Below are positions 8,210 to 17,095 of a DNA stretch of 38,529 bases, in pieces (positions within the stretch are counted from its first letter, which is position 1; the number at the start of each line of letters is the position of its first letter). The notes under the pieces are model-generated. The model saw only the letters and a list, made by a program, of their open reading frames with translations. It made no database searches and had not been told where the DNA came from. The stretch is from assembly GCA_900540535.1 (NCBI GenBank), contig UQGM01000025.1, positions 1 through 38,529 on the forward strand. The letters are read 5' to 3'. A program made the translations under genes and the position numbers. The DNA is from an uncultured Oscillospiraceae bacterium. Lineage in GTDB: Bacteria > Bacillota > Clostridia > Oscillospirales > Acutalibacteraceae.

Positions 8210-9505
8210 CTTATCATTAGTCAAAATTACTGTAGCAGTTGCCATTCCATCCTCACACTCAAGAATATAATCTCCGTTATATTTTTTGGTCACTGATTCT
8301 ATGCTCAATATTCCAAAGCCGTGATGCTTTTTATCTTTCTTAGTTGTTTTAGGCTTATTCCCAGAAAAGCTATTAACAGTAGGATTCTGAGATAATATTA
8401 TTAAACTGTCGTTTTCCGTAAACAATGAAAATTCTATTTCTCTTTTTTTCGAAACAGCTGCAGTCGCCTCTATTGCATTATCCAGAATATTGGCAACTAA
8501 AACAGCCAAATCTAAACTTTCTATATTTACAGGTCTATCTATATTCTTCTTAACGTTTAACTCAATATAAGATTTTTTTGCATCCTCTATTTTTGAGTAT
8601 ATTACGGCATCTACCATATTATCTATGTCATTTGATATATCAACAGTTTGATTCATTTCACTAAGCTTGTTCTCTATTATATGTTTGGCATCAGATACGT
8701 TACCATTGTTAAGCTCACTTAGTAAAGCAATGAATAAGTTTTTCAAATCGTGGCGTGTTTTTCGAACTTCTTGCTGTGATTTAAAAACATCGTCATAGTA
8801 TTGTTTTTGATTTATAAATAATATTTCGCTTGTTTTTAACTTTTCATTAGCACTGATAATTTCATACTGTTTATCAACTATATAGAAAATCATAATATTA
8901 GAAATCAGCAAAAAAATCAAAGCAATAATACTCGATATTTTCAAAAAGTTGTTCATATCATATTCAAACATCATATATGAAAATATCATTGACAAAAAAG
9001 CTGTAGATAAAGGAAGCATTAATAATCCTACAAATCGCATACCTTTAACACTTTCAAAAGATCTGTGTCTCTGTTTTCTGATAATCAGAATAATTATATA
9101 TGTTATAGTTTTACACGCAAGCAAACCACAAATATATGTATATACATTTGCATTTAAAGTATAAAAATTCTCGTCACCTATAAAAGCTATTCCCTGCATA
9201 ACCAGCATTTCTGAAAGCACAGATATTACTGAAAATATTAGTGACATACATATTGCCGTATACCATTTAAAATGATAACAAAAAGAAACAGCCCAAGTGA
9301 TAATCAGACTAAAGAAAATCAGTTCTCCATTTTTTATTTGAGAAAATACCACTACGCTTCCATATACCAGTGAAATAACGGATAGTATAAGTAATATGAT
9401 TCTTGAATTAAATCTTTTTATTTCAAAAGATGAAAAAAAGTAAACACAAAAAGCAACTTCTAAAAAACAGCTTGCATATTCAATAAGCATTCGGGCTATA
9501 TTCAT
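8195..9505 (-). CDS. agrC: AgrC-like sensor histidine kinase (GHKL family)
   Basis: A 436-residue receptor kinase. Residues 1-210 contain about six or seven membrane helices, as in peptide-pheromone sensors. The H-box VRKTRHDLKNLF has the phosphorylated His at 252. The N-box is ANILDNAIEA (Asn343) and the G-box HHGFGIL lies at 394-400, giving an HATPase_c_5-type domain. It overlaps agrA by four bases (ATGA), so translation is coupled. It is expected to sense the AgrD-derived cyclic peptide outside the cell and phosphorylate the adjacent LytTR regulator. The order agrA-agrC-agrB-agrD differs from staphylococcal agrBDCA but all four parts are present and intact. Confidence 0.92.
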   Translation of the reverse strand: MNIARMLIEYASCFLEVAFCVYFFSSFEIKRFNSRIILLILSVISLVYGSVVVFSQIKNGELIFFSLIITWAVSFCYHFKWYTAICMSLIFSVISVLSEMLVMQGIAFIGDENFYTLNANVYTYICGLLACKTITYIIILIIRKQRHRSFESVKGMRFVGLLMLPLSTAFLSMIFSYMMFEYDMNNFLKISSIIALIFLLISNIMIFYIVDKQYEIISANEKLKTSEILFINQKQYYDDVFKSQQEVRKTRHDLKNLFIALLSELNNGNVSDAKHIIENKLSEMNQTVDISNDIDNMVDAVIYSKIEDAKKSYIELNVKKNIDRPVNIESLDLAVLVANILDNAIEATAAVSKKREIEFSLFTENDSLIILSQNPTVNSFSGNKPKTTKKDKKHHGFGILSIESVTKKYNGDYILECEDGMATATVILTNDKRISI

Positions 9506-10206
9506 ATTTTATACCTCGCAACATATTTTGCATATTCTGATAATACAGTTGACTTTTTTCTTAAACTCATAGGTACTTTTGTTCCATCAACTAAAATAAT
9601 ATCCAAACCATCAAATCTGCTTATCAAATTCATATTTACAACATACCCTTGATGAATTTGCAAAAATCCATATGAAGACAATTCTTTTAATTTGTCCGAC
9701 AAATTTGCAACCATCTGAAATTCACCATCATATGTATGAAAAATTATATGCTTCTTATAGCTTTCAAAGTATTTGATTTTTTCTATCGGCAATTCAACAG
9801 TTGTTCCTCGCCAACTTATTGTGAGTGATTTATTTAAGAATTTATATTTTTCAATAGCTTTGGTAAAAACATCATTGAATTTTTCTTTGGTAAAAGGTTT
9901 TGTAATAAAATTAAAAGCTTCACAATCGAATGAGTCAAAAACACGCTCTTTATGACTGGATACAAAAATAATAATAGCCTTTTTATCATTTATCCTAATC
10001 AATTTCGCAGTATCTATGCCATCTATTTTGTCCATTTCAATATCCAGAAAAATGATATCAATATGCTCCTGTCTTAATTTAAATATCAAATCTTCCCCAG
10101 AAGAAAATTCTTCTATTTCAAAATCTAATCCGCAGTTATAATTTTCAATATATTCTTTCATCTGTTCTCTTGCGCGGATTTCATCGTCGCAAACAGCAAT
10201 TTTCAA
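9502..10206 (-). CDS. agrA: AgrA-like response regulator with LytTR DNA-binding domain
   Basis: A 234-residue regulator. The receiver domain (1-120) has acidic residues CDDE at 6-9, phosphoacceptor Asp55 in IIFLDIEMD, and Lys in FITKPF. The LytTR domain (about 130-230) contains the family pattern YFESYKKHIIFHT, HQGYVVNMNLI and MSLRKK. It starts at TTG 10206 with AAGGAG upstream; there is no better ATG. A well-formed promoter and a paired LytTR operator lie just upstream, which suggests autoregulation. It is the probable activator of the four 21-base-spaced operators in this window. Confidence 0.93.
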   Translation of the reverse strand: MKIAVCDDEIRAREQMKEYIENYNCGLDFEIEEFSSGEDLIFKLRQEHIDIIFLDIEMDKIDGIDTAKLIRINDKKAIIIFVSSHKERVFDSFDCEAFNFITKPFTKEKFNDVFTKAIEKYKFLNKSLTISWRGTTVELPIEKIKYFESYKKHIIFHTYDGEFQMVANLSDKLKELSSYGFLQIHQGYVVNMNLISRFDGLDIILVDGTKVPMSLRKKSTVLSEYAKYVARYKI

Positions 10207-10246
10207 TGTAAAGTCTCCTTCTTCAGAAATATATCAACTTATTTTA

Positions 10247-10275
10247 ATTGTACAGAAAAAATGTCTGCGTATCAA
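10247..10275 (-). promoter_or_regulatory. Sigma-A-type promoter of agrA
   Basis: On the minus strand TTGATA (10275-10270) and TACAAT (10252-10247) are separated by exactly 17 bases. They lie 41 bases before the agrA start codon. The paired LytTR boxes begin 15 bases upstream of the -35 element. Confidence 0.65.
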
Positions 10276-10289
10276 TATCATAATTCATG

Positions 10290-10318
10290 CAAATAAGGCG
10301 TAAAAACAAACGAATAGG
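10290..10318 (+). promoter_or_regulatory. Paired LytTR-type operator upstream of agrA, facing away from it
   Basis: CAAATAAG (from 10290) and CGAATAGG (from 10311) are 21 bases apart on the plus strand. The other three sites have this core on the minus strand. The pair lies just upstream of the agrA promoter. A plus-strand TTGAAA follows at 10329 after 10 bases, so it may serve a divergent transcript as well as agrA. Confidence 0.6.
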
Positions 10319-10450
10319 CACTTGTATATTGAAATCAATTAGAAACCTAGCTGTTTTTCCTTTTAACCATTTTAAATAGAAAACATCAACACACTGTGCG
10401 AGTTATCAGCTCAATGCTTTCGACTCACCATACATACAGAAAATTAGTTT

Positions 10451-10483
10451 AGCCGCATTTTAGAATAAATTTAAAATGCGGCT
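10451..10483 (+). terminator. Hairpin terminator, best formed for plus-strand transcription
   Basis: AGCCGCATTTTA (10451-10462) pairs perfectly with TAAAATGCGGCT (10472-10483), followed on the plus strand by a T run (TTTTACTTT). On the minus strand the flank is AAACTAATTTT, so it can also end the P1 cassette operon, whose last gene stops 28 bases before it. Confidence 0.7.
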
Positions 10484-10511
10484 TTTTACTTTATCTTATT
10501 TAAAGATATAA

Positions 10512-12605
10512 TTATGTTTCACTTTTACCGAACTTGCTCTTTACATATACTCTGCTTAAAACGGAAAACAATCCTAAAATTATCATTTCGACTATAAATA
10601 AATATACCGAACCTTCATTTATTAAGACAGCACCTGAAAACAGATCCCAAAGACTGAATTTTGACCAAAATTCAATATGAAAGGCATAGTATATTCCTAT
10701 TGGAACCGCAAATATAAGAAGCGATATAATTGCCGCAGTCACATTATTTTTAGTTTTAAGAGAAACCGCGGATATAATGGGAATAAGCATGAGAAAAACC
10801 ACAAGCCTTAAAGCATAAAGCACAAAAACTGCAAACCATATGGGCAAAGAGCTAAAGTAAGCTAAAGAGGGAATATTTATAAGCTTGCTGACGATTCCGT
10901 CAAAGCCGTAGAACCGACCAATATAAATAAGCTCCGGAATATAGGCAATAAGGAAAATCAGAACAGATAATCCCACTGTTACCCCTGTTTTTACTTTCCT
11001 TGTTTTATCGGTTCCGTATTTTGCTGCACAGATAATCCTGTACATATCATTTTTGTAATCTGAAGAATAAACACAGCAGAAAAGGAGCGAAAATATACTC
11101 AGCAGCAAAATGGTATTTACAGCTGAAAAATCCCTGTCGCTGATTCCGAAAAGCTTTTCATAGCCGGAATCATAAATAAATTCACTTCCGGGAGTTTCCT
11201 TAACATAGAGATACTTTTCATAGACCTTATTAAACATATCGGCTTTTTCAAGTGTTTCCGAATACTTTTCCTGACGGGAAACAAACTCCTGTATTGAAAT
11301 TTTGCCCTGTCTCCTCTGCTCATTTAATGTATATATTTTTTCCTCAGCCTCATTTATTTTAGCCTTTTCAGAAAGAATAATTTTCTCCTTTTCCTCAGTC
11401 AGAGGTCCTGCAAGCATTTCCATATAGTGTTTATAATAATAATCTTCAGTACTTTGGAAATTGACCTGGTTAAAAACTGAATATATTTGCAGAAGAAGAA
11501 ACAGCAGAATTATTACCGCACCTTTATTTATTGCCAGTATTTTCTTTACTTCAAAAAACCAAAGCTTTGTGTGAACTTTGCTTTTAAAAGAAAAGCTCAC
11601 AGATTTTTTATCGCTGTTTTCAAGGGGACGCTTTTTAACGTAATAGATAGTGGCTGCAATAATCGCCGCCGCAGATATCAGAAAGAGAAAAATCCCGAAA
11701 ACCGTGATTACGTTTACAGGTTCACCGAATATATTGAGATTTACATAAGAGCGAAAAATCTCATAGGGATTAAGTAAAGAATAAAGGTTTATGTATTTAA
11801 AGAAACTGAACTTTGATGTTTCGGGGATAAAAGTCATTGCAAAGCTTAAAGATGCCAAGGAAAAAACAAAAACCAGCATTGTTATGGCTCGCTTTGCAAA
11901 AAGACAGCAAAGCAAAATTACTGTTCCCACAGCAAAAAGCCCTAAGGTTTTAACAGAAAAAAACATAAGAATAAATTCCCGTACACTGAGCTTTACATAG
12001 CACATTATAAGCTCTGGAACAGACTGGATGCTTCTCGAAAGATCGCCGAAGCCACAAGCAAAAAAGGCATATCCCGCCGTTGTGGCTGTAATCACCGCGT
12101 TTATAAAAAAACAGATTATAAAAAGAGCGCCGAGCTTTGCTAAAAAAGTGTGTATGATCCCCTCTTTCGTGCTTCTGATTAAATTAAAAAGCTTCTTTTC
12201 TTTTTCCGTGACAATAAGAGACAACCCTGCTGAAATCAGAAGAAGCAAAAAACAAAGGTCTGAAACCGCAAAATCCAGCAGCATCATAACTCCGCCATTT
12301 TTGTCGGAAGTTATTTCAATACCCTGCATTTTTTCAAAATCTGCGGCTGTTTTCTCAATATTCTTTTTTGAAAAATCGGAAAGGGAGTCGCTGAAAATCG
12401 ATATGGAAAGCGACTGCTCTGCATTCTCTTTAACTGAATTCAAAAATTCATCGTATGTACTGTAAGCCGACTTTTCTTCGGAAAAATCTCCGGAATTTCG
12501 GCTTTGATATAAAGTAAACAGATTGAGGAAAACCGCAAAAACAAGTATCCCTAAAAAGAATCTGTTTGAAAAGACCTTTTTAAGCTCAAATCTTATCAGT
12601 TCCAT
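10512..12605 (-). CDS. ABC-2 type permease, two half-transporters fused (P1 cassette)
   Basis: A 697-residue membrane protein. The first half begins ELIRFELKKVFSNRF and has about six helices. After about residue 340 a second permease half begins (WFFEVKKILAINKG), with its own large loop (about 375-480) and further helices. The P2 cassette encodes the same two halves as separate proteins. Here the N-half resembles 19221-20405 (ELKKVFSNR versus EIKKVFSKR). The C-half resembles 18109-19224 (MYRIICAAKYG versus MYGIISCTPNG). It starts directly after the ATPase stop, so the two form one exporter. Moving or removing P1 or a related product across the membrane is the inferred role. Confidence 0.82.
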   Translation of the reverse strand: MELIRFELKKVFSNRFFLGILVFAVFLNLFTLYQSRNSGDFSEEKSAYSTYDEFLNSVKENAEQSLSISIFSDSLSDFSKKNIEKTAADFEKMQGIEITSDKNGGVMMLLDFAVSDLCFLLLLISAGLSLIVTEKEKKLFNLIRSTKEGIIHTFLAKLGALFIICFFINAVITATTAGYAFFACGFGDLSRSIQSVPELIMCYVKLSVREFILMFFSVKTLGLFAVGTVILLCCLFAKRAITMLVFVFSLASLSFAMTFIPETSKFSFFKYINLYSLLNPYEIFRSYVNLNIFGEPVNVITVFGIFLFLISAAAIIAATIYYVKKRPLENSDKKSVSFSFKSKVHTKLWFFEVKKILAINKGAVIILLFLLLQIYSVFNQVNFQSTEDYYYKHYMEMLAGPLTEEKEKIILSEKAKINEAEEKIYTLNEQRRQGKISIQEFVSRQEKYSETLEKADMFNKVYEKYLYVKETPGSEFIYDSGYEKLFGISDRDFSAVNTILLLSIFSLLFCCVYSSDYKNDMYRIICAAKYGTDKTRKVKTGVTVGLSVLIFLIAYIPELIYIGRFYGFDGIVSKLINIPSLAYFSSLPIWFAVFVLYALRLVVFLMLIPIISAVSLKTKNNVTAAIISLLIFAVPIGIYYAFHIEFWSKFSLWDLFSGAVLINEGSVYLFIVEMIILGLFSVLSRVYVKSKFGKSET

Positions 12606-13328
12606 TTAAAAATCCTCTTGGGCAAAAAAGTGCATATATACACCTTCAAGACCTTTTCCTCCGCCGTACTTTTCACAAAGCACATTGTACTTATCCTTTT
12701 CCGCCACTGTGCCGTTTTTAAGAAGAATTATTTCATCTGCGATTTTTTCAATATCAGATACTATATGTGTTGCGACTATTACAATTTTATCTTCTGAAAC
12801 AGATTTTATAAGCTCCCTTGTTCTTATACGCTCTTTTGGGTCAAGTCCCGCCGTAGGTTCATCAAGAATCAGAAGCTGCGGATTTCCCATAACAGCACAG
12901 GATAAAAGTATCCTCTGCTTCATTCCTCCCGAATATGCCGAAACCTTCTTTTTTAAATGCTCCGTCATATTTGTAAGAGAGGCAGTTCGTATTATTTCAT
13001 TCTTAATCTCTTTTTTGGGAATGCCTTTGAGCACTGCAAGGTAATTGAGCAGCTCAAAACCTGTAAATCCGTCATAAAGCCCCTGCTGCTGCGGCATAAA
13101 CCCCAAAACTGAGCGGTACTTTATTCCGAGTTTATAAACTGATTCCCCATTCCATAAAACAGAACCTGAATCACCATTTAAACCAAGGGTGATTATATTC
13201 AAAAGAGTAGATTTTCCTGCTCCATTTGGCCCCAGCAAACCGTATATTCCCGGTGTCAGAGAAAGGCTTGCATTATCGAGGGCAAGAGTTTTTCCATACC
13301 TTTTTGTAAGGTTTTCTGTTTTAAGCAT
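12606..13328 (-). CDS. ABC transporter ATP-binding protein (P1 cassette)
   Basis: A 240-residue ATPase started at ATG 13328, which has AGAGGTG upstream. The frame could extend to 13382 but lacks a ribosome site there and overlaps a small ORF. It has Walker A LLGPNGAGKST (31-41), Q-loop PQQQG, signature YSGGMKQR (132-139) and Walker B LLILDEPTAGLDP (152-164). This is the ABC-2/BcrA-like exporter class, common in bacteriocin immunity and multidrug efflux. It is followed without a gap by the fused permease. It closely resembles the P2-cassette ATPase (20402-21274) but ends soon after the ATPase core, with a shorter C-terminal tail. Confidence 0.9.
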   Translation of the reverse strand: MLKTENLTKRYGKTLALDNASLSLTPGIYGLLGPNGAGKSTLLNIITLGLNGDSGSVLWNGESVYKLGIKYRSVLGFMPQQQGLYDGFTGFELLNYLAVLKGIPKKEIKNEIIRTASLTNMTEHLKKKVSAYSGGMKQRILLSCAVMGNPQLLILDEPTAGLDPKERIRTRELIKSVSEDKIVIVATHIVSDIEKIADEIILLKNGTVAEKDKYNVLCEKYGGGKGLEGVYMHFFAQEDF

Positions 13329-13332
13329 TCTT

Positions 13333-13443
13333 TCACCTCTGTTCAATGAAAATAAAATTCTCAGCGCCTTTATAAAAAGCATTTTTTGAAACTGCCACTA
13401 AATTTCCGCTATTATCTTTATCAATGATAAAATAATCTTTCAT
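13333..13443 (-). CDS. Possible small protein (36 aa) just before the ATPase
   Basis: A frame from ATG 13443 to TGA 13333 reads MKDYFIIDKDNSGNLVAVSK and ends FIFIEQR. Its stop overlaps the ribosome site of the ATPase, five bases before that ATG. It fills most of the gap between the propeller lipoprotein and the ATPase and reads like real protein, but no good ribosome site is seen. It may be a small coupled protein or the tail of a lost gene. Confidence 0.35.
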   Translation of the reverse strand: MKDYFIIDKDNSGNLVAVSKNAFYKGAENFIFIEQR

Positions 13444-13495
13444 TACAGCTTACAAACCTGCTAATAATAAGCATAAGATACCGCTTTACTAAAAA

Positions 13496-14854
13496 TCAAG
13501 GAGTATAAGTGGACTGAGACATATAATCTTTCCATTCCAAATTCGTAATTTTATCAAAATTACCTGCCCAAAAATCTTCTTTTTTAATACAGCCGTATTG
13601 TACCCTAAGTGTAGATTCTACAGGAACTTCTCCTCCCTGCATTATCTCTTTCTTGACTTCTTTTTGTACAGGTAAAATATAGTAGCCATCTTTTTCTTCG
13701 GGTAATGTCGTTAAGTTTTCACTTTTTCCGTTACTTTTTTTCGTCCTGAAATTTATTTTTGTATTGGTTTCATTTTCAAGATCTACATAAAAGGTATCGT
13801 TTCCTTTAGGAGGGTCAGCATATGCATCTGTCATATCATTAGCCATAATGTAAAACAATTTATTATTGAGAATAGTGTCATTACCTTTGCCTAAAAATCG
13901 AATATAACCGGGAAGATCGCATACCAATTCGATGCTTTCCTTCGTTTCTACGTTGAATTGAATCAGTTTTTCATCTTTTCTGGAGTGATAAAAAATAAAC
14001 TTTCCTGCCATGACAACCGGATCGATGCTAAATGAAGTGGCTTTAATAAGCTCTTCTCGTTCTCCGTTTTCCATATTAATAGAATATAAAATAACATCTT
14101 TGTTATTTTCTTCGGCATTTAAAGCCTCCTGATTATATCCTGATAATGGCTGCGTCGGAGTGTGCCATAGGTAGTAGCCGTATTTGCCGTAAATCCCCAG
14201 TAGCGACTCTTCTTCTTTATATTTAAAACTCCACAATTCACGGCAGCTTTCATCCTCCAAATCTACTTCCAGCATTATGCTCAACGGCGAATCGTCATTT
14301 AAATTTGAATCATTGCCATCTGGCCATGCTGTAGCCTGAATATATAACAGTGAATCCCGTAAATATGCACTTGACAAATTGTACTTATCAGGAATATCTA
14401 TGACATTTTCGTGATCAGTACCGTCCATATTCATTTTAACAATTCGGTTTCCTATCTTTACAAAAATATTATTTTTGTATTCAAAAACCAAGCTGTTATC
14501 TACATAATATGATATATAACTAGGAACAAAATAAGCATTGCAGGACTCTGAATCATGCTTGCAATTAGGCTTATTACATAGAACAAACTCATTATTATTT
14601 TCTTTATCAATATAATGCAATAACCTAGATTGACTTGTGTCAAGACCTACTAACTTATAAATGCCGCTGCTTCCTGTCCATTCACTACTTAATAATAAAG
14701 GTACATTTGAATCGTGTGCATAATTTCCTGCATCGCTTTGTCCTTTTGAATTCGAAAGCGATTTTTCTTCCGATTCTTTTGAATATGTTCCGCACGACGA
14801 TAAAATCATCGTAAGCAATACGGAAATGAAAATAGTCAAAAAAAGCTTTTTCAC
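13496..14854 (-). CDS. Lipoprotein with beta-propeller-like repeats (P1 cassette)
   Basis: A 452-residue protein with signal and lipobox ILSSC (Cys about residue 21), anchored outside the membrane. The body has repeating strand motifs such as FVLCNKPNCKHDSESC and IFVKIGNRIVKMNMDGTD, and describes bound messages in the style of DUF5050/WD40-like propellers. The CNKPNCKH cysteine cluster may bind a metal or form a disulfide. It overlaps L1 by four bases. Similar propeller lipoproteins (17096-18112 and 21291-22424) lie in the P2 cassette, so the family is a fixed part of this module. A binding or sensing role at the cell surface is inferred. Confidence 0.72.
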   Translation of the reverse strand: MKKLFLTIFISVLLTMILSSCGTYSKESEEKSLSNSKGQSDAGNYAHDSNVPLLLSSEWTGSSGIYKLVGLDTSQSRLLHYIDKENNNEFVLCNKPNCKHDSESCNAYFVPSYISYYVDNSLVFEYKNNIFVKIGNRIVKMNMDGTDHENVIDIPDKYNLSSAYLRDSLLYIQATAWPDGNDSNLNDDSPLSIMLEVDLEDESCRELWSFKYKEEESLLGIYGKYGYYLWHTPTQPLSGYNQEALNAEENNKDVILYSINMENGEREELIKATSFSIDPVVMAGKFIFYHSRKDEKLIQFNVETKESIELVCDLPGYIRFLGKGNDTILNNKLFYIMANDMTDAYADPPKGNDTFYVDLENETNTKINFRTKKSNGKSENLTTLPEEKDGYYILPVQKEVKKEIMQGGEVPVESTLRVQYGCIKKEDFWAGNFDKITNLEWKDYMSQSTYTP

Positions 14855-15858
14855 TGCTGTACCTCCACTAATTTTGTTTTTGTTTTTTCAACCTGAGTAT
14901 GTTCATCAAAAACTTCCGGAATAGGTGTAGCAATTATATAAATATGATTTAACTTCTTAGTAGTATCAACTTTGAATTGCACATTACATGTTATTACATT
15001 ATCCTTCTCAAGTTCAACATCCAAAAAAGGTAATCCATTAAATGCATCAGGTACAAGAGTGTGATTATAATAAATTGAAACCCTATATTTACCGGGTTTA
15101 CCCAAAATATCGACATTTCCACTAAATATATCGTCTTTCACTTCAAGTAAACCATCATCATAATTCCTTTGATATATATAATAAAAAGTTATTGTATCCA
15201 ACATATTTCTCTCTGTATTTTCTTCATCATCTTTTCTGATAAAGGATTCTTTTAATTCAGAATTGATTTGACTTGTTGTATAATTTTTACTTGATTCTAA
15301 ATTATTAGTTTTTGTTTGCACTGAAGCTTCATTCATGATGAGCTTTACCGCTGTATTACTGGAGAGATTATGATTTGGCAAAAAATTCACATTGTTAGTA
15401 TTAGAAAGCATATAGTTGGGATTAAGCATCGTACAAATATTAACACTTAAAACATCACCTTTTTGCCCAATGTTCGGAATAAATTTTATTTCGAATTCTT
15501 TTCCTTCACTAGGAGAAAATGAAAATATGTGCATTAATGACTGTTCTGGTTGTACGTCCAATGTGTATAATTGCTGTACTCCATTGATATAAATACACAG
15601 CCCTATTTCGCTGTCTAACTGTCCATTTTTTATAAAGTAAGGTATAGTGACTGGATGCTCTCCATCAAAAATAAATTCTCTTTCTTCGCTTGTAAAACCA
15701 TGTGAAACAGAATAGTAAATTTCATCAGAATCATCCTGAATTTTCTGTTGAGAAGTATCACTTTTTGTATGCTCAGATTTCGATTCATCTGTTATATTAC
15801 AACTACTTAAAATAAACATCAAAAATATTGATAAAATTAAAAAACATTTTTTTTGCAT
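14851..15858 (-). CDS. L1, lipoprotein partner of P1; homologue of L2
   Basis: A 335-residue protein with signal and lipobox LSSC (Cys about residue 20). Its middle and end align with L2 (22733-23767): GLCIYINGVQQLYT versus GLMIFVNGILQPYT, and GKYRVSIY versus GKYRISLY. The pattern suggests two beta-sandwich domains joined by a polar linker. L1 is lipid-anchored whereas L2 has an N-terminal helix, so the anchor differs but the location is the same. It follows P1 after a strong hairpin. It is probably a membrane-surface partner of the secreted protein, such as immunity or folding. The family is unknown to me. Confidence 0.72.
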   Translation of the reverse strand: MQKKCFLILSIFLMFILSSCNITDESKSEHTKSDTSQQKIQDDSDEIYYSVSHGFTSEEREFIFDGEHPVTIPYFIKNGQLDSEIGLCIYINGVQQLYTLDVQPEQSLMHIFSFSPSEGKEFEIKFIPNIGQKGDVLSVNICTMLNPNYMLSNTNNVNFLPNHNLSSNTAVKLIMNEASVQTKTNNLESSKNYTTSQINSELKESFIRKDDEENTERNMLDTITFYYIYQRNYDDGLLEVKDDIFSGNVDILGKPGKYRVSIYYNHTLVPDAFNGLPFLDVELEKDNVITCNVQFKVDTTKKLNHIYIIATPIPEVFDEHTQVEKTKTKLVEVQQ

Positions 15859-15891
15859 ACTTGATAACCTCTCTTCTATATATTTTATGAT

Positions 15892-15916
15892 GTGCGCTCC
15901 ACATTGTGGAGCGCAC
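15892..15916 (-). promoter_or_regulatory. Intergenic hairpin between P1 and L1
   Basis: GTGCGCTCCACA (15892-15903) and TGTGGAGCGCAC (15905-15916) are perfect 12-base arms around one base. It lies 33 bases before the L1 start and 23 bases after the P1 stop. No U run follows, so it more likely stabilises or attenuates the message than ends it outright. Confidence 0.65.
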
Positions 15917-15939
15917 TTGACGCATAAATATTAGTTAAT

Positions 15940-16419
15940 TTACCAACCAATTGTTGTAGGATATTCAGTATAAACAACACCATTATATACCGCTTCAACA
16001 CAACCAAAATTGGAAATTTTTCTTGAATACTGCCAAATATGCATTTTGGCATATGCTATAACCGAATTATTTCTATCATCACGATTCTTATAAATAGTAG
16101 CTCCTGTCAGATAATCAGTAACTTCATATACAGCTCTTATATTAGTACATTCTTCCGGGAAAGATGTAGAAGTCCATACAAGGCACCATTCATTATCATA
16201 TGATCGCATGGTATAATGATATCCAGTCATAGTCTTGGAATTTTTAGTTATAGTAGCTTTTGCAAGTTGAGCGCGTGCTGGTAATTTATGATAACCATCA
16301 TAATTAATTACACCCTCAAAATTTGATTTAGTAACAGTTGCTGAAACAGATGTTGCACAGCCAACAACTAACATTAAAGCTAGCATAACAGCGCTCATTT
16401 TTCTTAATATTTTCTTCAT
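15940..16419 (-). CDS. Secreted protein P1 (159 aa), homologue of P2
   Basis: A 159-residue protein with a strong ribosome site (AAGGAGG) and a signal peptide. Cleavage is likely after SVSA (about residue 27), though VVGC at 17-20 could also act as a lipobox. The mature part has three Cys. Its C-terminal half resembles P2: DYLTGATIY versus DYKTGKLVG, and GCVEAVYNGVVYT versus GAHEARRSGSAVVYT. It ends in Trp. It heads a cassette P1-L1-propeller-ATPase-permease behind a LytTR operator at 16655-16683. An exported, quorum-controlled bacteriocin-like or interaction protein is inferred. No known toxin family is recognised. Confidence 0.72.
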   Translation of the reverse strand: MKKILRKMSAVMLALMLVVGCATSVSATVTKSNFEGVINYDGYHKLPARAQLAKATITKNSKTMTGYHYTMRSYDNEWCLVWTSTSFPEECTNIRAVYEVTDYLTGATIYKNRDDRNNSVIAYAKMHIWQYSRKISNFGCVEAVYNGVVYTEYPTTIGW

Positions 16420-17095
16420 TCAAATTACCTCCTTTGCTCATGTCTTGGTTTTAAAGCTTTTCCTTTAATTTAATAATATTAGCACATTGGAATCACCGCC
16501 GCCTTTATACAATATTTTGTATCTCAATATTACTATATAAAATTTTAATCCAAGTAAAATAGAATGTACTATTTAAAAAACACATTTTAAATAAGTAAAT
16601 ATCTTAATTCAATTGAAACATATCATAGATCCATTGGGTATTCAAACTTTGACGCCTATTCGTTAGTTTTCAAGACCTATTTGCAACTATTTAATCTTTT
16701 TAATTTAGACAAAATAATCAATATATCATCATGTGTATATAAATATCATTTTAGAATTTAAATATTGCAAGACATTAGTCTATACTTCTATATAGAATAA
16801 AGTAAAATTTAAATATGAGTACATTATTGATAAGCATAAAAACAGATAATTGCTCCCACGTCTAGAGACACAAAATAAAATCAACAATAAATCCTGCTTA
16901 TTATCCACCTTATCAGGGCCATTTTTATAGATAATAATTTTTGATGTGTTGCATAATATAGTTAAGCATTTTGAATATACAAATGAAAAATTTAAGTTGC
17001 TATTATTTTTTGATATTTTGGGGATAAAAATTAGAATTGCTCAGAAACTGTTTTAGATTATGCATGATTTTAATAAATCGACTAATACAATTTTA
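16420..17095. other. 676-base regulatory gap before P1
   Basis: No gene is seen. The gap is very AT-rich. It holds the paired LytTR operator (16655-16683) and a long leader of over 200 bases before P1. No clear terminator for the P2 cassette, which stops at 17096, was found. Confidence 0.6.
16640..16683 (-). promoter_or_regulatory. Paired LytTR-type operator and promoter of P1
   Basis: On the minus strand, CAAATAGG (16683-16676) and CGAATAGG (16662-16655) start 21 bases apart. After 9 bases comes TTGAAT (16645-16640), and TATGTT follows at about 17 bases. Box spacing and distance to the -35 match the sites at 8181 and 25029. Confidence 0.7.
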
